Assembly: GCF_018417595.1 (NCBI RefSeq)
Contig: NZ_CP070982.1
Span: 310,001-374,000 of the forward strand
Origin: Pseudomonas entomophila
GTDB taxonomy: Bacteria > Pseudomonadota > Gammaproteobacteria > Pseudomonadales > Pseudomonadaceae
DNA: 64,000 bases
Direction of reading: 5' to 3'
The notes under the pieces were generated by a model. The model did not search any database, had not been told where the DNA came from, and was given only the letters and a program-made list of their open reading frames with translations. The translations under genes and the position numbers were made by a program. This document shows positions 1 through 9,456 of this stretch, piece after piece (position 1 is the stretch's first letter; each line of letters begins with the position of its first letter).

Positions 1-220
<220 letters not shown>

Positions 221-293
221 TCAAAGCGACAAGCGCAATTGTGCCGGATTCGCGCCCGCAGTGCACGCAGGCGCGACATCCTGACCGCGAGGG

Positions 294-884
<591 letters not shown>

Positions 885-2483
885 TCATGCGCCGTTTGCC
901 AGGCGGCCGATCAGCGCGTCACTGAGCCGCGCGGCCAGGGCATAGACCGACAACTGCGGGTTGGCGCCGATGCTGGTGGGGAACAGCGAGCCGTCGTGGA
1001 TCGACAGGTTCTCCAGCTGGTGATGCCGGCCCAGGCTGTCGCACACCGCCTGGCGCGGGTCTTCGCCCAGGGCGCAGCCGCCCATGACATGGGCGCTGCC
1101 CAGGCGCATGCGCAACAGCGCCAGGGGCAGGCCGTCGATCAGTGCCTTGGCCTGGCCCGGCGTCTCGACGTAGCGGGCGTCGCCATGCACCGGCAGCACC
1201 TTGCGGGCACCGGCGGCGAACTGGATCTGCGCCATGCTGTGCCAGGCCCGGCGCAGGCCGTCGCGCAGGTAGTCGGTGACGGGGTAGTCGAGCACCGGCG
1301 AGCCGTCGCCGCGCAGCTCCACCTGGCCGCCCGGGCTTTCGGGGTGGAAACCATCGCGCAGCAGCGCCAGCATCACGTGGGTGTGGGGCAGTTCGGCCAT
1401 GCGCAGGGCATTGTCCTGGCCGTGCCCGCCCAGCAGGGTGCTGGCCAGGGCCGGGTGCAGCGGGGGGACCTCGAGTTTGTAGCCGATCCGGCCGGCAACG
1501 CCGTCCTGCCATTGGAACTGGTCACTGTAGATCGACTGCGGCGCGCCGTAGTACGGGTCGATCTTGTCGGCGAATTGCGCGGCGCTGAAGTTGACCAGGT
1601 GCAGGAAAGTACGCTTGCCCAGGCGCTGGTGCGGGTCGGGTGCCTGCGAGCGCAGCAGCAGGGCCGGGCTGTTGATGCCGCCACCGGCCAGCACGTAGTG
1701 ACGGGCGCGCACGCGGACCTTTCGCCCCGTGGGCTGAACGCCTTTGGCATCCAGGGCTTGGCACTGCAGGTGGTCAATGCGTTGGTTATCGTGGCTGAAA
1801 CGCACGGCCCGGGCCAGATAGAGCAGTTCGCCGCCCTTTTCCAAGGTGGCGGGGATGCTGGTGACCAGCATCGATTGCTTGGCGTTGACCGGGCAGCCCA
1901 TGCCGCAGTAGCCCAGGTTCCAGCAACCGCGCACATTGCGCGGGATGACCGCCCAGCGATGGCCCAGCGCCTCGCAGCCCCGGCGCAGCACGTCGTTGTT
2001 GGCGTTCGGTGGCATTGCCCACGGGGCGATCCCCAGGCGTTGCTCCATGCGTTCGAACCAGGGGTGCAGGGCTTCGCTGTCCAGGCCCTTCACCGCGTGC
2101 TCGCGGGCCCAGTGCTCCAGTGTTTGCGGCGGGGTGCGGAAGCTCGATGTCCAGTTGACCAGTGTGGTGCCACCGACTGCACGGCCCTGGAGGATGGTAA
2201 TGGCGCCCTCCTTGCTCAAGCGCCCCAGCCCCTCCTGGTAGAGGTCGGCGTAGGCCTCGTGTTCCAGCAGATGGAAATCGCTGCTGGTCTTGAGTGGGCC
2301 TTCCTCGATCAGCAGCACCTTCAGGCCGGCGGCGCTCAGCAGCTCGGCCGTGGTGGCGCCACCGGCGCCGCTGCCGATCACGGCGACATCGGTTTCGAGC
2401 GCCAGGTCCTGGTCCAGGCGCGAGCCATCGTGGGTGGTCCAGCCTCGTTCAAGGCCTTGGCGAAACGGGTCAGGGACGGGCAT
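885..2483 (-). CDS. laoA: GMC-family long-chain alcohol dehydrogenase, LaoA-like
   Basis: A 532-residue flavoprotein of the glucose-methanol-choline family. The FAD-binding GSGAGG motif is at residues 37-42, and the C-terminal catalytic region carries HVMGGCALG and GANPQLSVYALA. It follows genes for a small Tat-signal protein and an aldehyde dehydrogenase, with a divergent TetR gene, which is the layout of the P. aeruginosa laoABCR locus for oxidation of long-chain alcohols. The symbol rests on this context and recall. The start at 2483 is preferred over the frame's first codon (2504) because AAAGGA lies 8 nt upstream. It has no signal peptide of its own, so export would need the partner protein. 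Confidence 0.8.
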   Translation of the reverse strand: MPVPDPFRQGLERGWTTHDGSRLDQDLALETDVAVIGSGAGGATTAELLSAAGLKVLLIEEGPLKTSSDFHLLEHEAYADLYQEGLGRLSKEGAITILQGRAVGGTTLVNWTSSFRTPPQTLEHWAREHAVKGLDSEALHPWFERMEQRLGIAPWAMPPNANNDVLRRGCEALGHRWAVIPRNVRGCWNLGYCGMGCPVNAKQSMLVTSIPATLEKGGELLYLARAVRFSHDNQRIDHLQCQALDAKGVQPTGRKVRVRARHYVLAGGGINSPALLLRSQAPDPHQRLGKRTFLHLVNFSAAQFADKIDPYYGAPQSIYSDQFQWQDGVAGRIGYKLEVPPLHPALASTLLGGHGQDNALRMAELPHTHVMLALLRDGFHPESPGGQVELRGDGSPVLDYPVTDYLRDGLRRAWHSMAQIQFAAGARKVLPVHGDARYVETPGQAKALIDGLPLALLRMRLGSAHVMGGCALGEDPRQAVCDSLGRHHQLENLSIHDGSLFPTSIGANPQLSVYALAARLSDALIGRLANGA

Positions 2484-2531
2484 GAGGCGATTCCTTTGGA
2501 GCAAGGCAATGTTGATTGATCAGCGAAGAGT

Positions 2532-2619
2532 CCTGTGGGAGCGGGTTTACCCGCGAATCAATCGCCGCGTTTTATGGCACCGGCTTCGCCGGTGTTCGCG
2601 GGTGAACCCGCTCCCACGG
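2532..2619. repeat. REP palindrome pair
   Basis: Inverted arms CTGTGGGAGCGGGTTTACCC and its near-complement flank a smaller hairpin (CACCGGCTTCGCCGGTG). It lies in the laoB-laoA gap, inside a presumed operon, where a folded RNA could stabilise or attenuate the transcript. It belongs to the same family as the copies at 26.7, 30.6, 35.7 and 55.1 kb. Confidence 0.85.
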
Positions 2620-2652
2620 GGTCTGTTGGCCTGCCCAGCGCGATACACAAGG

Positions 2653-3138
2653 TCAGATTTTCGGCGGCCCTGGATAACCGCAGGCCGTCCAGGCCTCGGG
2701 GCGCTCATACCAGGCCATCAGCAACAACTGCAGCAGCGAGGCGTGGCCCTGGCGCAGCAGGTTCAACGAGCTATCGCGCCAGCGCTCCAGAAACCGCTCC
2801 ACATCCGTGCTCGTGGCGTTGGTCCAGCCTCCCCAGACACCGGTCAATGGCCCACGGGTCAGGGGCAAGCTGAGCACATCGAACAACTGCCGGGTCAGCT
2901 TGAGCATGGCCGGGGAAAGCGCTGCCAGCTTGTGGTCGAGGCTCGCGAGCACGGTGCTGCTGGAGGCCTGGGTTCCCGCCAGCACGATCGGGATCAAGGC
3001 CTGCAACAGCGGCAGATCATCCTCGCGCAGCACCTGGTAGCCAGAGGAGGGTGTCTCTTTCGAGCAGCCGACCAGGCTCGCGGTCCCGAGGAACAGGCTG
3101 GCGCCCAGGCTGAACCTGAGCAGGTCGCGACGCTGCAT
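2653..3138 (-). CDS. laoB: Tat-exported lipoprotein subunit, LaoB-like
   Basis: A 161-residue protein. It begins MQRRDLLRFSLGASLFLG, a twin-arginine signal, followed by a lipobox ending in VGC near residue 25, so it is probably a Tat-exported lipoprotein. The rest resembles the small subunit (gluconate 2-dehydrogenase subunit 3 type) that accompanies GMC dehydrogenases. It lies between the aldehyde dehydrogenase and GMC genes on the same strand. The inferred role is a partner that LaoA needs for activity and that may carry it across the membrane. The assignment to LaoB is from context. Confidence 0.7.
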   Translation of the reverse strand: MQRRDLLRFSLGASLFLGTASLVGCSKETPSSGYQVLREDDLPLLQALIPIVLAGTQASSSTVLASLDHKLAALSPAMLKLTRQLFDVLSLPLTRGPLTGVWGGWTNATSTDVERFLERWRDSSLNLLRQGHASLLQLLLMAWYERPEAWTACGYPGPPKI

Positions 3139-3150
3139 GGCCTGCCCCGC

Positions 3151-4581
3151 TCAGCGGATGAACAGTTTGTAGACCAGGCGCTGCAGGGCCTTGCCATAAG
3201 GTGGGTAGATCACCTTGGCAGCGTTTATCCGCTGCTTGGCCAGCACCGCCTTGGCCTTGCTGAAGGTGAGGAAACCTTCGTGGCCGTGGTAGTGCCCCAT
3301 GCCGGACGGGCCGATGCCACCGAACGGCAGGTTTTCCTGGGCCACGTGCAGCAGGGTGTCGTTCAGGCACACACCACCAGAGTGAGTGTCACGCAGCACC
3401 CGCGCCTGCTCGGCGCGGTCGTAGCCGAAGTAGTAGAGCGCCAGGGGGCGTGGCCGCTGGTTGATATAGGCCAGGGCGTCGTCGAGCTGGTCGTAGGGCA
3501 CCAGTGGCAGCAGCGGGCCGAAGATCTCGTCCTGCATCACCTGCATGCCGTCGTTCACCTCGAGCAGCAGATGGGGTGGCAGGCGTCGGCCCTGGCGAGG
3601 TTCATCCGAATAGAGGTCGAGCACCTTGGCGCCCTTGGCGCGGGCGTCGTCCAGCAAGTGGTTCAGGCGGCCGAGCTGGCGCTCGTTGATGATCGCGCTG
3701 TAATCGGGGTTGTCATTGAGGCGTGGGTAGGCATGGCGCACGGCGCGCTGGTAGGCCTCGGCGAAGGCGCCCAGGCGCTCGCGGGGCACCAGCACGTAGT
3801 CGGGGGCGACGCAGGTTTGCCCGGCATTGAGGGTCTTGCCGAAGGCGATGCGCTCGGCAGCGGTGTCCAGCGGCACATCCGCCGAGACGATGGCCGGCGA
3901 TTTACCGCCCAGCTCGAGGGTCACCGGGGTGAGGTTCTGCGCGGCCGCCAGCATCACGTGGCGGCCGACGCTGGTGGCGCCGGTGAACAACAGATGGTCG
4001 AACGGCAGGCGGGCAAAGGCCTGGCCGACTTCCACTTCACCCAGCACGACGCTGACCAGGTCACGGGGGAACACCCGCTCCAGCAGGGTCTTGAGCGCCT
4101 GGCCGCTGCTGGGGGTGGACTCGCTGAGCTTGAGCATGACCCGGTTGCCGGCGGCCAGGGCGCCGGTCAGCGGGCCGATGGCAAGGAACAGCGGGTAGTT
4201 CCACGGCACGATGATCCCCACCACCCCCAGTGGCTGGTACTGCACCCGTGCGCTGGCGGGCTGGAAGGCCAGGCCGACCTTGCGCCGCGACGCGCGCATC
4301 CAGCGCTGAAGATGGCGCTCGGCATCGCGCAGGCCCAGCACCGAGGGCATCAGTTCGGCGATCAGGGTTTCATCGCGGCTGCGCCCACTGAAGTCGGCAT
4401 CGATGCTGGTGATCAGGGTTTCCTTGTCCGCCAACAGCGCCTCGCGCAGGCTCTTGAGCCACTGCCGGCGCTGGGCGGCCGGGGGCATGGGGTTGCTGGC
4501 AAATGCCCGGCGCTGGGCGTCGAACGTCGCTTGCAGGTCGAGGTCTGATTGCACGGGAGGGAGAACGGCAGGCGAGGTCAT
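3151..4581 (-). CDS. laoC: Aldehyde dehydrogenase, LaoC/coniferyl-aldehyde dehydrogenase type
   Basis: A 476-residue NAD(P)-dependent aldehyde dehydrogenase. PWNYP is at 126-130, the glycine motif FTGATSVG at 199-206, the general-base glutamate in ELGGKS at 224, and the nucleophile cysteine in NAGQTC at 257. It lacks an N-terminal extension and is soluble. It is 12 nt upstream of the Tat lipoprotein gene. It would oxidise the aldehyde made by the GMC enzyme to the acid. Databases often call this family coniferyl aldehyde dehydrogenase (CalB); the operon context favours a long-chain aldehyde substrate. The start has CGGAG 7 nt upstream. Confidence 0.85.
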   Translation of the reverse strand: MTSPAVLPPVQSDLDLQATFDAQRRAFASNPMPPAAQRRQWLKSLREALLADKETLITSIDADFSGRSRDETLIAELMPSVLGLRDAERHLQRWMRASRRKVGLAFQPASARVQYQPLGVVGIIVPWNYPLFLAIGPLTGALAAGNRVMLKLSESTPSSGQALKTLLERVFPRDLVSVVLGEVEVGQAFARLPFDHLLFTGATSVGRHVMLAAAQNLTPVTLELGGKSPAIVSADVPLDTAAERIAFGKTLNAGQTCVAPDYVLVPRERLGAFAEAYQRAVRHAYPRLNDNPDYSAIINERQLGRLNHLLDDARAKGAKVLDLYSDEPRQGRRLPPHLLLEVNDGMQVMQDEIFGPLLPLVPYDQLDDALAYINQRPRPLALYYFGYDRAEQARVLRDTHSGGVCLNDTLLHVAQENLPFGGIGPSGMGHYHGHEGFLTFSKAKAVLAKQRINAAKVIYPPYGKALQRLVYKLFIR

Positions 4582-4608
4582 GGCGGCTCCGAGGGTGGCG
4601 AATGACTA

Positions 4609-4620
4609 GAGCATATACTC
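4609..4620. promoter_or_regulatory. Candidate TetR operator in the laoC-laoR divergent region
   Basis: GAGCATATACTC matches its own reverse complement at 10 of 12 positions. It lies in the 145-nt gap between the divergent laoC and laoR genes, in the only AT-rich stretch of that gap. A TetR repressor usually binds such a site to control both directions. Assignment is by position and symmetry only. Confidence 0.3.
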
Positions 4621-4726
4621 TAATTGGTACGATGGTGCATATTTTTTCATGGCCTTGGCGGTGCACCCGACCGGCAGGAGGCCGTAAGATGGCCCTGATC
4701 ATTCACCCTGGAGTCCGGAGCTGAGC

Positions 4727-5392
4727 ATGGCCCCGCGCATGAAGACCCGAGAGCGCATCGTGCAGAACAGCCTGGAGCTGTTCAACCAGCAGGGCGAGCG
4801 TAGCGTCAGCACCAACCACATTGCCGCGCACATGGAAATCTCGCCCGGCAACCTGTACTACCACTTCCCCAACAAGCAGGCGATCATCGCCGTGCTGTTC
4901 AACCAGTACGAAGAACTGGTCGACAGTTTCCTGCGCGCCCCTCAGGGGCGGGCCGCCACGGTCGAGGACAAACGCTTCTACCTCAAGGCCTTGCTGGCGG
5001 CGATGTGGAACTACCGCTTCCTCCACCGCGACCTGGAGCACCTGCTCGACAGCGACCCGGAGCTGGCCGCGCGCTACCGGCGGTTTTCCCGGCGCTGCCT
5101 GCAGCATGGCCAGGCGATCTACCGTGGTTTCGTCGATGCCGGGATCCTGGCCATGGATGCGACGCAGATCGAGTCGCTGACCATCAATGCCTGGATCGTC
5201 CTGACGTCCTGGGTGCGTTTCCTCAGCACCACCCGCGAGCACACCGCCCACCTGGGTGAAGAAGCCTTCAAGCGCGGCGTCTATCAGGTGGTGGTGCTGG
5301 AACTGGGCTATGTCACCCCGGCCTCGCGGGCTGCCGTGCAGGCCTTGTGCGATGAGTATCACGTTCCGTTCAACCAGGCCCTGGAGCACTGA
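4727..5392 (+). CDS. laoR: TetR-family repressor, LaoR-like
   Basis: A 221-residue regulator with a TetR-type helix-turn-helix at residues 10-57: RERIVQNSLELFNQQG, then ISPGNLYYHFPNKQAI. The remaining 160 residues form the variable ligand-binding part. It is divergent from laoC, so it probably represses the alcohol/aldehyde oxidation genes until a long-chain effector binds. The start at 4727 has CCGGAG upstream; a second ATG four codons on (4739) is an alternative. The LaoR name rests on neighbours. Confidence 0.8.
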   Translation: MAPRMKTRERIVQNSLELFNQQGERSVSTNHIAAHMEISPGNLYYHFPNKQAIIAVLFNQYEELVDSFLRAPQGRAATVEDKRFYLKALLAAMWNYRFLHRDLEHLLDSDPELAARYRRFSRRCLQHGQAIYRGFVDAGILAMDATQIESLTINAWIVLTSWVRFLSTTREHTAHLGEEAFKRGVYQVVVLELGYVTPASRAAVQALCDEYHVPFNQALEH

Positions 5393-5427
5393 GCCGGGGT
5401 TTTCGAGCCATTCAACAGGAGATTGTC

Positions 5428-6282
5428 ATGCCCCTTGCGCAACTGATCACCCCGCAGCAACTGGCCGAGCGCCTGGACTCGCCCGGGCTGGTGATCCTCG
5501 ACTGTCGTTTCGCCCTGGAAGATGTCGACTACGGCCAGCGCAGCTATGCCCAGGGGCATATCGCCGGGGCGCATTTCGCCGACCTGGAGCGTGACCTGAG
5601 CGGGCCGGTGGTCAAGGGACGCACCGGGCGCCATCCGCTGCCCGATGCGCAGCACCTGGTCGAGCGCCTGCGTGAATGGGGCCTGGACGACGACAGCGAG
5701 GTGGTGCTCTACGACGACGGCCCCGGCGCCTTTGCCGCCCGTGCCTGGTGGCTGCTGGCCTGGCTGGGCAAGCGCGACGGGGTGTCGATCCTCGACGGTG
5801 GCCTGAAGGCCTGGCACGCGGCACATCTGCCCCTGAGCCTGGACGCGCCTGCGCGGCGCGAGGGCAATTTCAGCGGCGAGCCGGACATGAAGCTGCTGAT
5901 CGATGCCGGGCACTTGGCCAAGCGCCTGGGCGAAGCGGACCTGACCCTGATCGATGCCCGTGCGTTGCCGCGCTTCCGAGGCGAGGTCGAGCCGATCGAC
6001 CCGGTGGCCGGGCACATCCCGGGCGCACAATGTGCGGCGTTTACCGACAACCTCGGTGCCGACGGGCGGTTCCTGCCGGTGGCGCAGCTCAAGCAGCGTT
6101 TTGCCGAGAAATTGGGCGGCCGCCCGCCTGAGCACCTGGTGGCCTACTGCGGTTCGGGCGTGACGGCCTGCCACAATCTGTTCGCCCTGGCGCTGGCGGG
6201 ATACCCGTTGGGGCGGTTGTACGCAGGTTCCTGGAGCGAGTGGATCAATGATCCGCAGCACGCAGTGGCGACCGGCGACTGA
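5428..6282 (+). CDS. sseA: 3-mercaptopyruvate/thiosulfate sulfurtransferase
   Basis: A 284-residue protein with two rhodanese domains, about 10-125 and 150-275. The C-terminal domain carries the active-site loop YCGSGVTAC, with the sulfur-accepting cysteine first. The CGSGV form is typical of mercaptopyruvate sulfurtransferases rather than thiosulfate:cyanide enzymes. The N-terminal domain has lost its cysteine loop, as usual. It follows laoR by 35 nt with AGGAG 6 nt before the ATG. Cytoplasmic; it transfers sulfane sulfur from 3-mercaptopyruvate. Confidence 0.92.
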   Translation: MPLAQLITPQQLAERLDSPGLVILDCRFALEDVDYGQRSYAQGHIAGAHFADLERDLSGPVVKGRTGRHPLPDAQHLVERLREWGLDDDSEVVLYDDGPGAFAARAWWLLAWLGKRDGVSILDGGLKAWHAAHLPLSLDAPARREGNFSGEPDMKLLIDAGHLAKRLGEADLTLIDARALPRFRGEVEPIDPVAGHIPGAQCAAFTDNLGADGRFLPVAQLKQRFAEKLGGRPPEHLVAYCGSGVTACHNLFALALAGYPLGRLYAGSWSEWINDPQHAVATGD

Positions 6283-6298
6283 CCTTTACTTGTAGGCG

Positions 6299-7291
6299 CT
6301 ATCGACCTTCCAGCAGCCACTGCGGAATCCGCCGTTCCAGGTAGTACCCCGGATTACGCAGGCTGCCGTCGACAAACCCCACGTGCCCACCCCGGCTGTG
6401 CAGTTCGAAATGTGTTTGCGCTGCCAGCTCGCTGGCGCTGGGAAGGCTGTGGTCGAACACGAACGGATCGTCGCTGGAGTGGATGATCAGCGTTGGGGTG
6501 CGGTTCTCACCCAGGTAATAGCGGCTAGAGGCACGCCGATAGTAATCGTGGGCGTCGCTGAAACCGTTGAGCGGCGCGGTCACCCGGCCATCGAAATCCC
6601 AGAACGTGCGCAGGTTGCGCAGAGGCCCCAGGCGCTCGATCTCGTCCAACCCTTGCTGGTGGCCCTTGTCGCGAAAATGCCGCTGCTTGTTCTGTACATA
6701 GGCCAACATCTCGCGCATGAAATGCGCCTGGTATAGCTTCGAGAAACCCAGCCCGATGCGATCGGCGCATTGGTCCAGACGAAACGGCACCGATACTGCC
6801 ACCGCTGCTTCCAGCTGGCTGGCCGAACCACTCTCACCCAGATACTTGAGCAACACGTTGCCACCGAGCGAATAGCCCACGGCGTACAGCGGTGCCAGCG
6901 GCCGTTGGGCGCGCAGGTGGCGGATGGTCTCGGCCAGGTCTTCGCTTGCCCCGGAGTGATAGCTGCGCGCCAGCAGGTTGGGCTCGCCCGAGCAACCGCG
7001 CCAGTTCACTGCGACACTGGCCCAGCCACGTGCCTGCAGCGCTTGCTGCAAACCTTTGACGTACGGGGAGTTGGAAGAGCCGGTCAGCCCGTGCAACACC
7101 AGCACCAAGGGTGCATCGGGCTGGTGCGGGCCATGCCAGTCGAGGTCGAGGAAGTCGCCGTCGGCCAGCCACAGGCGTTCGCGGTTGCGTGACAGATCGG
7201 GCAGCTTGCGCCAGAGAGGGCCCCACAGCGTCTGCAGGTGCGGGTTGGACAGGCCGGTGGCCGGGCGGAACGTGGCGGTGAGGCTAGGCAT
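6299..7291 (-). CDS. YheT-family alpha/beta hydrolase
   Basis: A 330-residue alpha/beta-hydrolase. The nucleophile elbow is GYSLGG, an acidic residue lies in HSSDDPF, and the catalytic histidine in GGHVGF near the C-terminus, so the triad looks complete. LVLHGLTGSSNS forms the oxyanion region. It belongs to the YheT/ABHD1-3 family, whose bacterial members are presumed esterases of unknown substrate. It converges on sseA with only 16 nt between stops and lies 61 nt upstream-side of rsmD's end on the same strand. Confidence 0.85.
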   Translation of the reverse strand: MPSLTATFRPATGLSNPHLQTLWGPLWRKLPDLSRNRERLWLADGDFLDLDWHGPHQPDAPLVLVLHGLTGSSNSPYVKGLQQALQARGWASVAVNWRGCSGEPNLLARSYHSGASEDLAETIRHLRAQRPLAPLYAVGYSLGGNVLLKYLGESGSASQLEAAVAVSVPFRLDQCADRIGLGFSKLYQAHFMREMLAYVQNKQRHFRDKGHQQGLDEIERLGPLRNLRTFWDFDGRVTAPLNGFSDAHDYYRRASSRYYLGENRTPTLIIHSSDDPFVFDHSLPSASELAAQTHFELHSRGGHVGFVDGSLRNPGYYLERRIPQWLLEGR

Positions 7292-7351
7292 GCTGGGCGA
7301 CTCGTGATGTGCCCGTCTAGAGTGCCATGAAACACCGCCACTGTATCTGCG

Positions 7352-7966
7352 CTATTGGTCGGCTGCCACGCGCTGCCACAGCGCATAGTGCACCTGGCCG
7401 GTCTTCTTCTCGCGGTGCAGGCGCCAGTTGCCTGGCATCGGTAGCGTGGACGGGGCTGCTTCGCTCTCGGTGTAGATCCACGCTTGTTCGCGCAGCCACT
7501 GGCCCTGCTCCAGCAGGTTGCAGGTGTTGGCCAGCAGGTCCTGGTGGAACGGCGGGTCGAGGAACACCAGGTCGAACTGCTGCTTCGTTGGACCTTGCAG
7601 GTAGCGCAGGGCGTCGGTCTGCAGGATCTGTCCGCGGGGGCAGCGCAGCAGCTCGAGGTTGTGCTTGAGGTTTGTGATGGCGGCCGGGTTGCTGTCCAGC
7701 GCCACGGCATTCTCGGCACCGCGGGACAGCGCCTCGAGCACTAAAGCGCCGCTGCCGGTAAAGGCGTCCAGCACATGGGCACCCTCGATGTAGGGCGCGA
7801 GCCAGTTGAACAGGGTTTCGCGCACGCGGTCAGGCGTGGGGCGCAAGCCTTCGCCTTCCGGCACTGCCAGGCGGCGGCTGCGCCACTCGCCGGCGATGAT
7901 GCGCAGCTGGCCGGGGCCCTTGCTGGCGCCCGGTGCCGGGCGCGCTGGGGAGGTGGGTCTTGCCAT
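7352..7966 (-). CDS. rsmD: 16S rRNA (guanine(966)-N2)-methyltransferase
   Basis: A 204-residue SAM-dependent methyltransferase. It has the RsmD start pattern LRIIAGEWRSRRL at 21-33, RPTPDRVRETLFNWL at 42-56, the SAM motif DAFTGSGAL, and the catalytic LDPPF. It methylates G966 of 16S rRNA. The start codon overlaps the stop of the upstream M16 protease gene by one base (TAATG), so it is the last gene of that operon and is probably translationally coupled. Confidence 0.95.
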   Translation of the reverse strand: MARPTSPARPAPGASKGPGQLRIIAGEWRSRRLAVPEGEGLRPTPDRVRETLFNWLAPYIEGAHVLDAFTGSGALVLEALSRGAENAVALDSNPAAITNLKHNLELLRCPRGQILQTDALRYLQGPTKQQFDLVFLDPPFHQDLLANTCNLLEQGQWLREQAWIYTESEAAPSTLPMPGNWRLHREKKTGQVHYALWQRVAADQ

Positions 7967-9456
7967 TAATGCTCCGGTACGCCGAGCGGCTGCTCGGCGG
8001 GTTTGTCAGTGGGGGCCGGCAGGGGCTTCTGTGGCACGGTAGGGCCAGCGGTGACGATCACCAGTTGGTCGGCGGCCAGGTGCTTGGCCATGGCGGCCTT
8101 GACCTGCTCGACGGTCAACGCCTGGGACTGCTGCATGAAGTCTTCCAGCCAGCTCAGCGGAAGGTTGTAGAAACCGATCGCGCCCAGTTGGCCGACGATG
8201 CTCGCGTTGCTGGCGTTGGACAGCGGGAAGCTGCCGGCCAGTTCACGCTTGGCGTCGTCCAGCTCCTGCTGGGTCGGGCCATTTTTCAGGTAGTCGGCGA
8301 GGATGTCCTGAACCAGCTTGAGCGTACCTTCGCTAAGCTCGGCGCGGGTTTGCAGGTTGATCATGAACGGGCCGCGCACCTGCATCGGGCTGAACACCGA
8401 GTACACGCCATAGGTGAGGCCGCGCTTCTCGCGGACTTCGCTCATCAGGCGGGTGCCAAACGCGCCACCGCCGAGGATCTGGTTGCCCAGCGACAGGGCG
8501 GGCCAGTCCGGGTCGTTACGGTCGATGCCGAGTTCGGCCAGCATCAGGTGGGTCTGCTTGGACGGGAAGTCGATGTGGGTCACGCCCGGCTTGGGTGCGT
8601 TCGGTTGCTCAGGCTTGGCCAGGGCCGGCCCCTTGGGCAGGCCTGCGGACACCTGGGCGGCGATGGCTTCGGCTTCGCCGCGGTCGAGATCGCCGACCAG
8701 GGCGATCACCGCGTTGCCGGCGCTGTAGGCCTTCTTGTGGAATTCGCGCAGCTGCTCCAGGGTGATGCCGGTGATGGTCTCGGCAGTGCCGTCGCTGGGG
8801 TGGGCGTAGGGGTGGTTGCCGTAGAGGTTGGCGAACAGCGCCTTGCCCGCGAGCTTGCCGGGGTTCTGTTTCTCGTACTCGAAACCGGCAAGTATCTGGT
8901 TCTTGATGCGCTTGAGGGCGTCCTCGGGGAAGGTCGGCTTGCCGGCCACCTCGGTGAACAGCTTCAGTGCCGGCTCACGTTTGTCCACGGCGCTCAAGCT
9001 GCGCAGCGAGGCCACGGCCATGTCACGGTAGGAGCCGTTACCGAAGTCCGCGCCCAGGCCTTCGAAGCCTTGGGCGATCGCGGTCACGTCCTTGCCGGCC
9101 ACACCCTCGTTGAGCATGGCATTGGTCAGTGCGGCCAGGCCGGGGGTGCCACCGTCCTGGCTGCTGCCGGCGGCGAAGGTGACGCGCAGGTCGAACATTG
9201 GCAGTTCGCGGGCCTCGACGAACAGTACCCGGGCGCCTTCAGCAGTGGTCCAGTTCTGGATGTTCAACTGGCGGCGGCTCGGGGCCTTGCCGTCCAGCTC
9301 GGCCAGCGACTGCAACGCATTGGTCGGGCGGGCGGCGGTGGGCTTGGCAGTGTTGTCTGATTGGGCCGGGCGCGCCAGCAGCAGGGCGATGACCACCACC
9401 AGCACGATGATTGCCAGGCCGAACAGGGTGTAGCGCGGTGCGCTGCGATCACTCAT
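7966..9456 (-). CDS. M16 peptidase-like protein, catalytically inactive partner
   Basis: A 496-residue protein with an N-terminal membrane anchor or signal (about residues 9-30, a run of V, I, L and A) and two M16 domains. Where active M16 enzymes have HxxEH, this one has LAALTNAML, so it lacks the zinc ligands. It keeps REKRGLTYGVYS, the C-terminal substrate-binding arginine/tyrosine region. It overlaps the active partner gene by 8 nt. The pair probably forms one heterodimeric protease, as known for split M16B enzymes. The start at 9456 is set by GAGGAG 8 nt upstream; periplasmic side likely. Confidence 0.85.
   Translation of the reverse strand: MSDRSAPRYTLFGLAIIVLVVVIALLLARPAQSDNTAKPTAARPTNALQSLAELDGKAPSRRQLNIQNWTTAEGARVLFVEARELPMFDLRVTFAAGSSQDGGTPGLAALTNAMLNEGVAGKDVTAIAQGFEGLGADFGNGSYRDMAVASLRSLSAVDKREPALKLFTEVAGKPTFPEDALKRIKNQILAGFEYEKQNPGKLAGKALFANLYGNHPYAHPSDGTAETITGITLEQLREFHKKAYSAGNAVIALVGDLDRGEAEAIAAQVSAGLPKGPALAKPEQPNAPKPGVTHIDFPSKQTHLMLAELGIDRNDPDWPALSLGNQILGGGAFGTRLMSEVREKRGLTYGVYSVFSPMQVRGPFMINLQTRAELSEGTLKLVQDILADYLKNGPTQQELDDAKRELAGSFPLSNASNASIVGQLGAIGFYNLPLSWLEDFMQQSQALTVEQVKAAMAKHLAADQLVIVTAGPTVPQKPLPAPTDKPAEQPLGVPEH

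Noticed and set aside
2290..4548. A 752-codon plus-strand frame across the lao genes
   Set aside because: It is antisense to laoA, laoB and laoC and runs through a REP element. No coding features.
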